Assembly (NCBI GenBank): GCA_034359265.1 | Contig: CP136891.1 | Coordinates: 76,562,501-76,626,500 of the forward strand | DNA length: 64,000 bases | Direction of reading: 5' to 3' | Source of the DNA: Canna indica | Taxonomy: Eukaryota > Streptophyta > Magnoliopsida > Zingiberales > Cannaceae | Part shown: positions 11,595-22,264 of the stretch, one piece after another | Position numbering within the stretch: the first letter of the stretch is position 1 | How the letters are laid out: each line of letters starts with the position of its first letter | Position numbers and translations under genes: made by a program | The notes under the pieces: generated by a model | The model's input: only the letters and a program-made list of their open reading frames with translations | Told to the model about the DNA's origin: nothing | The model's database searches: none

Positions 11595-12240
11595 GTTATA
11601 TTTGGATTTAATTATATATTATAAAAAAGTTATTTACACATTTATTTCATTTTGAGTAAAATAAGTTAACTTTTAAATCTAACATACTATTAAAAATACC
11701 AATAAATGTTTTGAAATAAAGAAGAAATTTGAAATTCTTTTGATTATCTAATTTATATTGATAAAATAATTATTCAATTTAATCTTAAACAAGTCCGGTC
11801 TTAATTTTAACCAAGCCAATTACATAATCAGTCTATTTTGATTCAATGAATCAATTAAAAAATCAATCACAAATTCGTAGTTCGACAAAAATCAATTCAT
11901 TTATTTAGTCATTTGACAAAAACAAAAACAAAAACTAAAATATTTGAATCATTCCAGTGAAGGTTTGGTTTTTTTATCGGATCTATTTGAATGATCCTAA
12001 TTAAAATCAATCAATTTTGAGAATATTGCATTTGGAGTATCATAAATCTGAATATGTTAAGAATTAAAATCATTAGATTATTATCAAATATATATAGAAT
12101 CAACGAAATAAAAGCGAATTACTAATATATAAGATAAACAAACAAACAAAATTAATCATATTTAGTTATAATTCACTCCTAACATGTATAATTCTCGTAT
12201 AATTCGTTATGATTATGAATAACCTAATATTTATAATATG
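11595..12240. repeat. AT-rich ~600-bp repeat, unit R1 (copy A)
   Basis: There is no coding signal. The sequence is a long AT-rich unit containing 'aagttaacttttaaatctaa', 'ttaattttaaccaag' and 'atcaatcaattttgagaata'. These recur in the same order in the next unit (12241-13300) and at 14384-15010, 15011-16100 and 16470-16907. This shows an old tandem duplication inside the younger 2.79-kb duplication. Confidence 0.8.
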
Positions 12241-13300
12241 TGATAATTCACTCCATAATTATTTACATATTTATTTCCTTTTTGAGTAAAACAAGTTAAC
12301 TTTTAAATCTAACTTACTATTAAAAAATGAACAAATATTTTGCAAAGTGAAATAAAGAAAAAAAGAGTTGAAATTTTTTTGGTCATTTAATTTATATCGA
12401 TAAAATAATTAATCAAGTTAATCTTAAACAAGTTCAGTATTAATTTTAACCAAGTTAATTACCTAATCATCCTATTTTGATTGAATGAATCATTTAAAAA
12501 ATCAATCATAAATTCAACGATAATTAATTTAATTAGTCATTTGACAAAAAAAACAAAAACAAAAACATTTGAATCAATTCAGTGGAGGTTTGGTTTTTTT
12601 ATCAGATCTATTTGAATGATCCTAACTAAAATCAATCAATTTTGAGAATATTACAGTGGAATATCACAAATGAGGATATGTTAAAATTTGAAATAATTAG
12701 ATTATTATCAAATATATATAGAATCAACGAAATAAAAGTGAATTATATATTAATACTTAAGATAGAAAAACAAAAAAACTAATCATGTTTGGTTATAATT
12801 CACTTTAGGACTGTTCATTCGGTTCAATTTGAATCGAACCGAAATTAACCAAACCGAATTTTTTTTCATACTCGAATTCCAACCCAAACCCGAACCGAAT
12901 TATGCCTAAACCGATCTAACCCGAACCGAAATTATTCGGTTCGGTTCGGTTTTGAACCCGAAAATCAAAATTTTAATTAATTCGGTTAAAATTTAAAATT
13001 TAAAAATTATTTCCTAATACCCATTTAATTACATGGGTTAAAAATTAAAAAATATATATTATTTTTGAATTATTCATTTTTCGGTTCGGGTCGGTTCCCG
13101 AATTCTGGGAATCGAATCCGAATCAAAATCCAAAATTCGGTTCAGTTCGGGTCAAGAACCGAATATACAACCGCTGAAACCGAACCGAACCAAAAAATTC
13201 GGTTCGGTTTTTCGGTTCGGTTCGGTTTGAACCGAACACTGGAAACCCCTAATTCACTTCTTGCATGTATAATTCTCGTATAATACAGTTATGATTCGGA
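12241..13300. repeat. AT-rich ~600-bp repeat, unit R2 (copy A), with MITE
   Basis: This is a second, diverged version of R1. Its 3' part is interrupted by the hAT MITE 12806-13251, and the unit resumes after the MITE with 'cttgcatgtataattctcgt', as in R1 near 12183. No gene is seen; the 13065-13283 frame is translated MITE sequence. Confidence 0.78.
12806..13251. mobile_element. hAT-type MITE, family rich in TTCGGTTCGG, copy 1
   Basis: The ends are TAGGACTGTT and AAACCCCTA, giving short imperfect terminal inverted repeats of the TAGGR type. A perfect 8-bp target duplication ATTCACTT flanks it (12798-12805 and 13252-13259), diagnostic of hAT insertion. The interior is a long imperfect palindrome of CGGTTCGG/CCGAACCG motifs around an AT-rich centre. 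There is no transposase, so it would need an element elsewhere to move. Confidence 0.93.
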
Positions 13301-13325
13301 ATAACCGAATTATTTGGAGAATGCA

Positions 13326-13610
13326 AATTATGGATTAATTAATTAAGGAGAATATATATAATATAATGGGAAATCCTAATACTAATATAAATAGAAATCA
13401 GGTTAATTAAGGAGAATATATATATAATATCAAGGGAATTCCTAATACTAATAGAAATAGAAATCTGGTTAATTAAGGAGAATATATATATAATATCAAG
13501 GGAATTCCTAATACTAATAGAGATAGGAATCTGACTCAGGTTAATTAAGGGGAGTATATATATAATATCAAGGGAATTCCTAATACTAATAGGAAATGCA
13601 AATTATCGAT
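13326..13610. repeat. ~69-bp tandem repeat, about 4 copies (copy A)
   Basis: The unit 'ggttaattaaggagaatata' plus '...caagggaattcctaatact' is repeated about four times with small indels and TA-length variation. The same array recurs in copy B at 16115-16386, so it predates the 2.79-kb duplication. Confidence 0.85.
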
Positions 13611-13652
13611 TAACGGGTTAATAACGGAATACAAATTATCGATTAACTAAAG

Positions 13653-14380
13653 AATAATATTTTAAAATTTTAAAATATATTTATTTAATTATTTAATTAT
13701 CTAAACTTATTTTAATTTTAAGTTAATTTTTATTTATTTTCAAATTTAGAAGTGAGAGGTAAAAAATGGTGAGCGTCATTTCTTACAATTACAAAACGTA
13801 GAATTTAGTGAGAAAAACCATATTGATCTCACAATATATACTTTTTAGTGAGGATTATATTAGACCCTCACTAAATACAAGATTTCATGAGGGTCATAAG
13901 TCCTCACAAAATATCATTTTCAGTGAGGGTCATATTCGACCCTCACAAAAAGTAGGATTTCTTGAGGGTCTCCTTGGGGTCCTCACAAATATATATTTTT
14001 TTTAATGAGGGTCGCATTAGACCTTCACTAAATGTAGTATTTCATGGGGTCACGATATTCTCACAAAACGTTTAACTTTTAGTGACAGGTTTTAGTGAGG
14101 GTCATATTAGACCCTCACTAAATACAAGATTTCGTGAGGGTCATATGTCCTCACAAAAAGTAGGATTTTGTGAGGGTCACCTTGTGATCCTCACAGATAT
14201 ATATTTTTTAGTGAGGGTCACATTAGACCTTCACTAAATGCAAAATTTCATGGGGGTCCAACTTTTAGTACAAATTTTCGTGAGGGTCAACTAGCAACCC
14301 CCATAAATAGATTGATTTAGTGAGGGTCGATGTGCAACCCCCACTAAATCTCGTTACTAAAAACTAGTTTTCTTGTAGTG
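13653..14380. mobile_element. CACTA-like element fragment, copy B, unsplit
   Basis: This 728-bp fragment is rich in 'gtgagggtc'/'gaccctcac' motifs. It ends at 14380 with the minus-strand terminus CACTACAAGAAAACTAG, closer to the canonical CACTACAAGAAA than copy A. The left terminus is missing as in copy A, so both derive from one truncated ancestor. There is no transposase. The frame 13808-14005 is translated repeat. Confidence 0.82.
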
Positions 14381-15594
14381 TATGTTATATTTGGATTTAA
14401 ATATATATTATAAAAAAGCTATTTACACATTTATTTCATTTTGAGTAAAATAAGTTAACTTTTAAATCTAACATACTATTAAAAATACCAACAAATGTTT
14501 TGAAATAAAGAAAAAATTTGAAATTCTTTTGATTATCTAATTTATATTGATAAAATAATTATTCAATTTAATCTTAAACAAGTCCGGTCTTAATTTTAAC
14601 CAAGCCAATTACCTAATCAGTCTATTTTGATTCAATGAATCAATTAAAAAATCAATCACAAATTCGTAGTTCGACAAAAATCAATTCATTTATTTAGTCA
14701 TTTGACAAAAACAAAAACAAAAACTAAAATATTTGAATCATTCCAGTGAAGGTTTGGTTTTTTTATCGGATCTATTTGAATGATCCTAATTAAAATCAAT
14801 CAATTTTGATAATATTGCATTTGGAGTATCATAAATCTGAATATGTTAAGAATTAAAATCATTAGATTATTATCAAATATATATAGAATCAACGAAATAA
14901 AAGCGAATATCTAATATATAAGATAAACAAACAAACAAATTTAATCATATTTAGTTATAATTCACTCCTAACATATATAATTCTCGTATAATTAGTTATG
15001 ATTATGAATAACCTAATATGTATAATATGTGATAATTCACTCCATAATTATTTACATATTTATTTCCTTTTTGAGTAAAACAAGTTAACTTTTAAATCTA
15101 ACTTACTATTAAAAAATGAACAAATGTTTTGCAAAGTGAAATAAAGAAAAAAAAAGTTGAAATTATTTTGGTCATTTAATTTATATTGATAAAATAATTA
15201 ATCAATTTAATCTTAAACAAGTTCAGTCTTAATTTTAACCAAGTTAATTACCTAATCATCCTATTTTGATTGAATGAATCATTTAAAAAATCAATCATAA
15301 ATTCGACAATAATTAATTTAATTAGTCATTTGACAAAAAAAATAAAAACAAAAACATTTGAATCAATTCAGTGGAGGTTTGATTTTTTTATCAGATCTAT
15401 TTGAATGATCCTAACTAAAATCAATCAATTTTGAGAGTATTGCATTGGAATATCACAAATGAGGATATGTTAAAATTTGAAATAATTAGATTATTATCAA
15501 ATATATATAGAATCAACGAAATAAAAGTGAATTATATATTAATACTTAAGATAGAAAAACAAAAAAACTAATCATGTTTGGTTATAATTCACTT

Positions 15595-16045
15595 TAGGAC
15601 TGTTCATTCGGTTCAATTTGAATCGAACCGAAATTAACTAAACCGAATTTTTTTTCATACTCGAATTTCAACCCAAACCCGAACTGAATTATGCCTAAAC
15701 CGATCTAACCCGAACCGAAATTATTCGGTTCGGTTCGGTTCGGTTTTGAACCCGAAAATCAAAATTTTAATTAATTCGGTTAAAAATTAAAAATTAAAAA
15801 TTATTTCCTAATACCCATTTAATTACATGGGTTAAAAATTAAAAAATATATATTATTTTTGAATTATTCGTTTTTCGGTTTGGGTCGGTTCCCGAATTCT
15901 GGGAATCGAATCCGAATCAAAATCCAAAATTCGATTCAGTTCGGGTCAAGAACCGAATATACAACCGCTGAAACCGAACCGAATCAAAAAATTCGGTTCG
16001 GTTTTTCGGTTCGATTCGGTTCGAACCGAACACTGGAAACCCCTA
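15595..16045. mobile_element. hAT-type MITE, TTCGGTTCGG family, copy 2
   Basis: This is the copy B counterpart of 12806-13251, with the same 8-bp flank ATTCACTT (15587-15594 and 16046-16053). It arose by the segmental duplication, not by a second insertion, because the flanking sequence is identical in both copies. Confidence 0.93.
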
Positions 16046-16114
16046 ATTCACTTCTTGCATGTATAATTCTTGTATAATACAGTTATGATTCGGAATAACC
16101 GAATTATTTGGAGA

Positions 16115-16386
16115 ATGCAAATTATGGATTAATTAATTAAGGAGAATATATATAATATAATGGGAAATCCTAATACTAATATAAATAGAAATCAGGTTAA
16201 TTAAGGAGAATATATATATATATATAATATCAAGGGAATTTCTAATACTAATAGAAATAGAAATCAGGTTAATTAAGGAGAATATATATATAGTATCAAG
16301 GGAATTCCTAATACTAATAGAGATAGGAATCTGACTCAGGTTAATTAAGGGGAGTATATATATAATATCAAGGGAATTCCTAATAG
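16115..16386. repeat. ~69-bp tandem repeat array (copy B)
   Basis: Same array as 13326-13610, with a longer (TA)n tract near 16210 and a short deletion at its right end relative to copy A. Confidence 0.82.
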
Positions 16387-16438
16387 CAAATTATCGATTA
16401 ACGGGTTAATAACGGAATACAAATTATCGATTAACTAA

Positions 16439-16907
16439 ATGATTAGAAATAAATGATTTAAAATAGATTAGAAATAAATGATTTACACACAAAAGAGTTA
16501 ACTTTTAATTCTAACTTACTTTTTTTTAAAAAAAATCAAGAAAGGTTTTACAAAGTGAAATAAAGAAAAAAATCTCAAATTCTTTTATTATCTAATTTAT
16601 AATGATAAAATAACTATTCAATTTAATCTAAAAAAAGGTTGAGTTTTAATTTTAACCAAGTTAATTACCTAATCAGCTTGTTTTGATTCAATGAATCAAT
16701 TAAAAATTAAACAATAAATTCTCAGTTTGACAAAAATCAATTAGTTTAATTACTCAGTTCTAAAAAAAAATCAAAAACTAAAGTATGTTAAGTGAATCAG
16801 ATTGATTTTTTTATTGGATCTATTTTGATTGAGCCTAACTAAAACCAACCAATTTTGAGAATATTCTGTTGGATCAAAATATTACAAATCTGAATATGTG
16901 AAGTATT
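16439..16907. repeat. AT-rich ~600-bp repeat, diverged unit R5, left part
   Basis: The blocks 'aagagttaacttttaattct', 'ttttaaccaagttaattacc' and 'ccaattttgagaatatt' align in order with R1 and R2. R5 lies outside the 2.79-kb duplication and is more diverged. It is cut at 16907 by the solo LTR and resumes at 21143. No gene. Confidence 0.72.
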
Positions 16908-17604
16908 TGTCACGCCCCAAAATTGAGTTACGCGACCGGCCATAGTGCGGACAGGCACCCCGAAGCCTAGACCAAACATTTAACATCCAAGTAACAACTC
17001 AAAAATAAGTCAAGAAGAAACTACATGACCAAGTAACACTAATACATGAGTTTAGATGTTAAACAACTACAAGTTCAAATACACTATATATGTCTTTTAA
17101 TAGACTCATGTCCGACTCGACTCAACTCGAATACATCAACGGGTTTCACGAGATCGTCAGTGGAGTCCACCACCACCAATCACACCATACCTCAATGATC
17201 ACGCTATGCAAAAATAATATACAAAATGGAGGGTGAGTTCCAAAGAACTCACTGAGTGGCTGCATTGACCATCATTAGGCCATACCATAATAGCTAAATA
17301 AAGCAGTAATTAACTCTGAGTTCAAACAGCAGATAAAAAGAACATGAATACATTTCATCAATAACTTGTGTGCTAGGTGCGCCACACAGTCTGATCCAAC
17401 CCAATTGGAACTATTCTCTAGATACTCATCCACAACTCACGGAGTGCTCGCTAGACTAGCTACCCCTAGCAACCTCCCAACTCGGGCTCACTGAACTAGG
17501 AAAGCCCTCTAGTATCAGTACCCACAACTCGGTTGGGAAAAGCCCTCTGACCCATGTCACTCAAGTCCGTCGTCGGCGTGGCTTACCGACGTCTGTCTCG
17601 ACCC

Positions 17605-17935
17605 ATAATCACTCGTACACTAGGCGTACCACTCGGCCAATACGGCCTGACATCAACTCGTGCGCAATGCGCACCACTCGGTCCATCTGGTCCAATGTCA
17701 TCTCCCGCGTGATGCACACCACTCGGCCCATCAAGTCCAATATCATCTCGTGCGCGATGCGCACCACTCGACCTATCCGACCTAATATAATCTCGTGCGC
17801 GATGCGCATCACTCAGCCTATCCGGCCTAATATAATCTAGTGCGCAATCTCCACCACTCGGCCCATATGACCCAATATATCTCATGCACGATGCGCACCA
17901 CTCGGCTTATCCGACCCAATATTATCTCATCCAAG
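17605..17935. repeat. 45-bp minisatellite inside the solo LTR, about 7 copies
   Basis: The motif 'caccactcgg' recurs at 17672, 17717, 17762, 17807 (variant), 17852 and 17896, that is every 45 or 44 bases, with 'atctcgtgcgcgatgcg' between. Because 45 is a multiple of three, each frame gives a 15-residue repeat, which explains the spurious frames at 17583-17885. Confidence 0.9.
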
Positions 17936-18707
17936 TTTGTGAATTTTACGGACAATGAAAAGATTACCAACCTGCCTAAATACTTCGACTTAGAGAAACA
18001 ACCAAACTCCTATATTTGCTTTCTTTCCCATGTCTCGCGGAACGTCAGTCCGCATTTGAAATTTCAGCCCTACGGGCAACTTCCTAAGTTTTCCACTCGA
18101 GGGCTATACCATCACCCCGTCATGAAAGATATCAAATTTCCTATTGCTAGCATGGTTAAACTCCTATAATTGCAACAAGCTAAGAAATATTGCATCGGGC
18201 TCGCAACCCGACTCGTTAAATAGATACAATGATAATTCCAACCTACTTAACCCATCGGTTTCCTGTTCATACACAACTGTTTAGGTCGAAATACAATGAT
18301 TTCTAAGTTTGTATAACATAGCTTGCATAAAGATTGATAGGTCATTTCAGTATTTTACAAACTGCATTACTATCTTGAACAAGATTGTTGGCTTTAGGTT
18401 TTCAACCTTAGCCTTAATCTTGATCTTAATGGTTTTGATGATAACAAACATGGAACTAATGATTTCATTGAGAATATGTTCTAGGTTCCATATCATTAGC
18501 GTTCGATGTCCTCAATCACGAAATCAGAAGGACATTGATCGTCGCGCTCGGGTTCATCGCGGAAGTTTCCCGAAGATCGACGAGTGCACCAAAGTCGCTT
18601 GGACGAGTCCAAAGATCAAGTCAAAAGCTCTCCAAGATGATGCTCGTTGAAAGCCGGAACCCGAAAATGAAGCGCGGAAGAAATAGGCTGAAGAAATAAC
18701 ATTCAGC

Positions 18708-19112
18708 CTAGGTTCGATCGACCGATCGATCGACCGACCGAAGGTAAAAAAAAGTAGCAGAGCTACTTCGGTCGACCGAGCAGTCGACCGAGTGGTCGAC
18801 CGATGGAAACCCAAAACGGGCAATAGCTCGGGCGGTCGACCCGTCGGTCGACCGACCTGCTGATTCTCGTGATGCAAGATCACGTCGGTCGATCGACGGG
18901 TCGACCGAATGGTGAAAGAATAGGGCTGCAGCTGGAGGTCGACCAATCAGTCGACCGACCTGCATATGAGCCGCGACGCAATACGCGTCGGTCAACCGAC
19001 GGGTCGACCGAAGATCGCGGATCGCGCGATCTGCGTCTGGCGGTCGACCGACCATAAGGTAAACAGAAGCGGTCGAATGATCGGTCGACCGATGCTTCGA
19101 CCTGCGCTTCGA
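18708..19112. repeat. Cluster of GTCGAC palindromes in the U3 region
   Basis: Many copies of 'ggtcgaccga' and close variants occur on both strands in about 400 bp, just upstream of the LTR TATA box. They are spaced irregularly and self-complementary. The frames at 18554-19163 are translations of this repeat (Arg-Ser-Thr-Asp runs), not genes. Confidence 0.88.
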
Positions 19113-19168
19113 CCGACGGCCTATAACGGATAGTTTTCTATCCGTTGAACGTCGTTTCTTCACCTGAG

Positions 19169-19176
19169 TATAAATA
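19169..19176 (+). promoter_or_regulatory. TATA box of the nested LTR
   Basis: TATAAATA stands about 60 bp downstream of the palindrome cluster and about 770 bp from the LTR 3' end. This is a normal U3/R boundary position for a long LTR. Confidence 0.6.
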
Positions 19177-20671
19177 CACCCAGGTATGATTCATTTGATC
19201 TTCTTCCTTCTCCATTACAGATTTTATTGAGCTATTAAAAGGGAGATCAAAGCCTTCCAAAGATTTATCAAGCGCGCTCTGCTACTTCCACGAGTTCTTC
19301 TTCAAGCGACGTTTGCTTCCTCAACTCGGGATTTTGTTCAAGCTCAACGACTTGATGAGTTGGAGGTTTTGAATGTCTGGAAAGAGTAGTTAATATTGTA
19401 TTTATCATTTAGCTCTTTTCATTGTGTATTTTACCGTTATTTGAACGTTTATTTGTTTTAGGTTTGTAGAAGACCTTGTGATTAGGTCTTGGTTGTGTAA
19501 AGTGGTTACCTGGTGTTAGGTGTAAAGCCACTTGTGTAAACTGAGTGTTTACTAGGATTAGTTTAGTTGTCCCTTAGGGTTGAGGTGGGATAAGTGCTCT
19601 CGACAAGAAGGCAGGGACTTCCGGGTGTGGAAGTACCTTAGGTCGAGAGTGAGACTTTCCGGTGAAAAGTCATCGTGTATAAGGGAATCTCAAATTAATC
19701 TAGTAAAACTAGTTTGAAAATCCTAAGCAGGGTGCTTAGGTAGTGTAGTAGGCATCGGGGCCGAACCACTATAAATATCGTGTTTGCATTGCTTATTTCA
19801 ATTGCTTAAATATTTATCGCTTCCGCATTCATTCATCGAATCGCAAATCGCCTAATCGATCTAAGTAAATAATTAAAATTAAATTTAGGTGAATTCTTTA
19901 GTACACACACTATTCACCCCCCTCTAGTGTAGGCCATTTCGCCCACAAAGATAAACAATCTCATCAGGCATTAAACGAAAATTTCAACAACCCATAATAA
20001 ATTTCAGCATATGATAATTAGTTATACTTAACATCTAAATCACATTATCATGACATCATAACATGAAACAAAAGCTTATTTATTTGCCCTTTAAGGGCAC
20101 CCTACACCCTTAGGGTCATTCGGTCACACTAGGCTACAACATAATAAAATTCAAGCATGATATAACACATGTAAATTTCAGAATTAATCAAAAATAAATA
20201 AATAAAAATAATTATCAAACACTAATATTAAGTTCCCCTACTAGGGCCAACTCTCACTAGGGTTTGGGGGCATGCCCTAGGGCTGCTGCACCCTTCCAAA
20301 CCCCAAGGGTCGCCCTACAATATTCAATCGACGCATACAAACATGGAGAATCATACAACTCGCAAGAAAATACAAGAACTTGACCTTGATTTTAAGAACC
20401 ATACTCGGCAACCCCTATTCATGATCTCTAGGGATTTTAGGGAGGATCCACTCACCTAAAACCGAGGTTAAGGGAAGAGAAGGCGTTGACGAAGCATCGC
20501 GACGAAATGATTTTGGTGAAACTCCGAATCCCGATCGCAAAAATCCACTCGAGTCTTCCTCCTCCACTCGCCACCTAGGGATGTATGCAGCTCCTCCTTA
20601 GAGCCGTACGATCCCAAGTAAGCCCTTTTTATTTTATTTTTTTCATGACAAAAGATTATTTTGCCCATCTC

Positions 20672-21112
20672 CACTTAAATCGACCCAAATCGCTCAAAAC
20701 GAGTTTGATTCGGGCTCCGATCACGTCCTCGGACTTGGCTCGAACCCAACTTAATTTTAACACATAAATTAACTCATAATTAAGGATAATTTCAAAGTGG
20801 GGTCTCACCTCAAGTTATGCGCTACCACTCAACTCCACATGCGCCGTTGTGTTTCACGATCAACTCGTTGAAATCAATACACGCAAAAATACACTTAAAT
20901 CGACCCAAATCGCTCAAAACGAGTTTGATTCGAGCTCCGATCACGTCCTCGGACTTGGCTCGAACCCAACTTAATTTTAACACATAAATTAACTCATAAT
21001 TAAGGATAATTTCAAAGTGGGGTCTCACCTCAAGTTATGCACTACCACTCAACTCCACATGCGCCGTTGTGTTTCATGATCAACTCGTTGAAATCAATAC
21101 ACGCAAAAATAT
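20672..21112. repeat. ~219-bp direct tandem duplication within the solo LTR
   Basis: The block running from 'cacttaaatcgacccaaatc' to 'aatcaatacacgcaaaaat' is present twice head to tail (about 20672-20890 and 20891-21112), with only a few differences such as gcgctacc/gcactacc. It lies near the 5' end of the minus-strand LTR, in its U3. Confidence 0.92.
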
Positions 21113-21142
21113 TATTAAATTTTTCGTAGGTATTACAGTATT

Positions 21143-21598
21143 GAAATTATTAGATCAAATCAATCAAAGTGAAATTTGAGATAAATCAAAAGATGTATCA
21201 GTAATTCTTTCTTTTATAAAAAACAAAATTAATTACTAATCTAAGATAGATAATTAGTTTGGTTTACAAAAAAAAACAAATTCTAGTGGAGAAAATGTAA
21301 TGCGTGAAATGCTTCTAGAAATAATCTCAAAGACCATTAGATTTGGGTGGTCTTTGGTGAGATATAGAGGTTATCAAAGAGTATTTAGTTTTGACAAATT
21401 GAACCAATAATGTGTTTCATTATTAAGGTACGTGAGGATATGTTTACTATGCAAAAAGTTGCTTTTGCGATGTATTGAATACCCAATCCTCCTAAAGTTT
21501 TATGCAGAGTGGCTACGGGTTAGTCTACTAAATGCATGGATTTTTTTTAGTAGATTATTATTTCAAATAAAGAACAAATTTAGTTTTCGATAGTGTGA
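21143..21598. other. R5 right part and unassigned AT-rich DNA
   Basis: The first ~130 bp continue the diverged R5 repeat after the solo LTR ('gaaattattagatcaaatca'). From about 21290 to 21598 I see nothing recognisable. It may be flanking DNA or a decayed 5' part of the LINE that follows. Confidence 0.45.
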
Positions 21599-22264
21599 GT
21601 TGAGATTTTTTTATGGACATGCTCAGTTGGCACGGTTTCCTTGTGGCTAGGAGGAGGTGGATCCTTGCAATGCTTAGCTCTAGCAAATACTCAATTCTCT
21701 TGAATGACAATTCAAGGAGATGGACTCGACACATACGGGGTTTGTGACAGGGGGATCCGCTGCCCCATCTCTCATTCCTGCTTGTCACCGATGTGTTCTC
21801 AAAAATGATGAGTGGGGCGAGGAGGGAGGGCCTCATCAGAGGTATTAGGCTTGGGAAGGACTCCGAACACTCTAAATTGGAATTTGCAGACGATTTCATT
21901 TTCTTCACCAACTAATCTGAAGCTCCTTTTGTATACTTTTGGGTTGACATCTGGGCTGAGTGTGAACTACGATAAAACGTTCGTGACTCATATGTTGGAT
22001 GATGATGCGAAAGTAGGCGAGGCGGCAAGACTACTCGGGTGCCAGAGTGCGCTCATGTCAATTACTTGGGCCTATTGCTGAGCAATTCCAGACTTAGGAA
22101 AGAGGTTTGGAACGACATAATTCAAAAAGTGGATCGAAAGTCGGCTTCGTGGAAGGGGCGGCTCCTATCCAGAGGCGGGAGAGTGACACTCATTAACAGT
22201 GCTATGAACGGCGTCCTAGGCTACTTCCTTTCATACTCAGAGGTCCAAAGTGGGTTCTTTTTCA
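21599..22264 (+). pseudogene. L1-type LINE reverse transcriptase fragment, part 1
   Basis: The translation around 21720-21900 holds the L1 motif RGL-stop-QGDPL (TGA at 21745-21747) and, in the same frame, the catalytic FADD at 21883-21894. A TAA follows at 21913-21915. After a frame change, 22039-22260 gives the block YLGLLLSNSRLRKEVW...SWKGRLLSRGGRVTLI typical of plant L1 pol after the RT active site. The upstream endonuclease and gag-like ORF are absent, as in 5'-truncated LINEs. The piece ends where the CACTA element inserts and continues at 27992. Confidence 0.85.

Larger units (their letters stand above)
13653..16438. repeat. 2.79-kb tandem duplication, copy B
   Basis: This directly repeats the segment made of 908-1549 plus 11506-13650 (2787 bp without the gypsy element), at 2786 bp here. 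The order is the same: CACTA-like fragment, R1, R2 with MITE, ~69-bp array. The junction is clean: copy A ends 'cgattaactaa' at 13650 and copy B opens with 'agaataatatttt', matching the start at 908. Copy B lacks the gypsy element, and the intact ACTAG target is at 14290-14294. Divergence is low, with scattered substitutions and small indels. Confidence 0.92.
18386..19947 (+). mobile_element. Nested solo LTR, forward strand
   Basis: It starts TGTTGGC and ends GCCCACA, an imperfect terminal inverted repeat with TG/CA ends. A perfect 5-bp duplication AAGAT flanks it (18381-18385 and 19948-19952). A TATA box at 19169-19176 sets the forward orientation. It contains no coding domains. The 1562-bp length and the 'ttttgatgataacaaacatg' near the 5' end resemble Ty1/copia LTRs, but superfamily assignment is tentative. 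Confidence 0.85.
16908..21137 (-). mobile_element. Gypsy-type solo LTR, reverse strand, itself interrupted
   Basis: Read on the minus strand it starts TGTAATACC at 21137 and ends GGGGCGTGACA at 16908, with short inverted TGT/ACA termini. A perfect 5-bp target duplication GTATT flanks it (16903-16907 and 21138-21142). No gag, pol, primer site or second LTR lies between the ends, so this is a solo LTR left by LTR-LTR recombination. Without the nested insertion (18386-19952) it is about 2.66 kb. The gypsy assignment rests on the TGTAATACC...GGGGCGTGACA ends and is an inference. Confidence 0.85.

Noticed and set aside
17583..17885. 100-residue minus-strand frame with a 15-residue repeat
   Set aside because: Produced by the 45-bp minisatellite inside a solo LTR; no start context or domain.
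17605..17935. CRISPR-like array
   Set aside because: Units abut with no unique spacers of constant length, and this is plant nuclear DNA. It is a minisatellite.
18554..18650. End of the plus-strand frame 18309-18650 as a gene
   Set aside because: It spans the boundary of the nested solo LTR and has no domain.
18554..19163. Frames with Arg-Ser-Thr-Asp repeats
   Set aside because: They are translations of the GTCGAC palindrome array on either strand.
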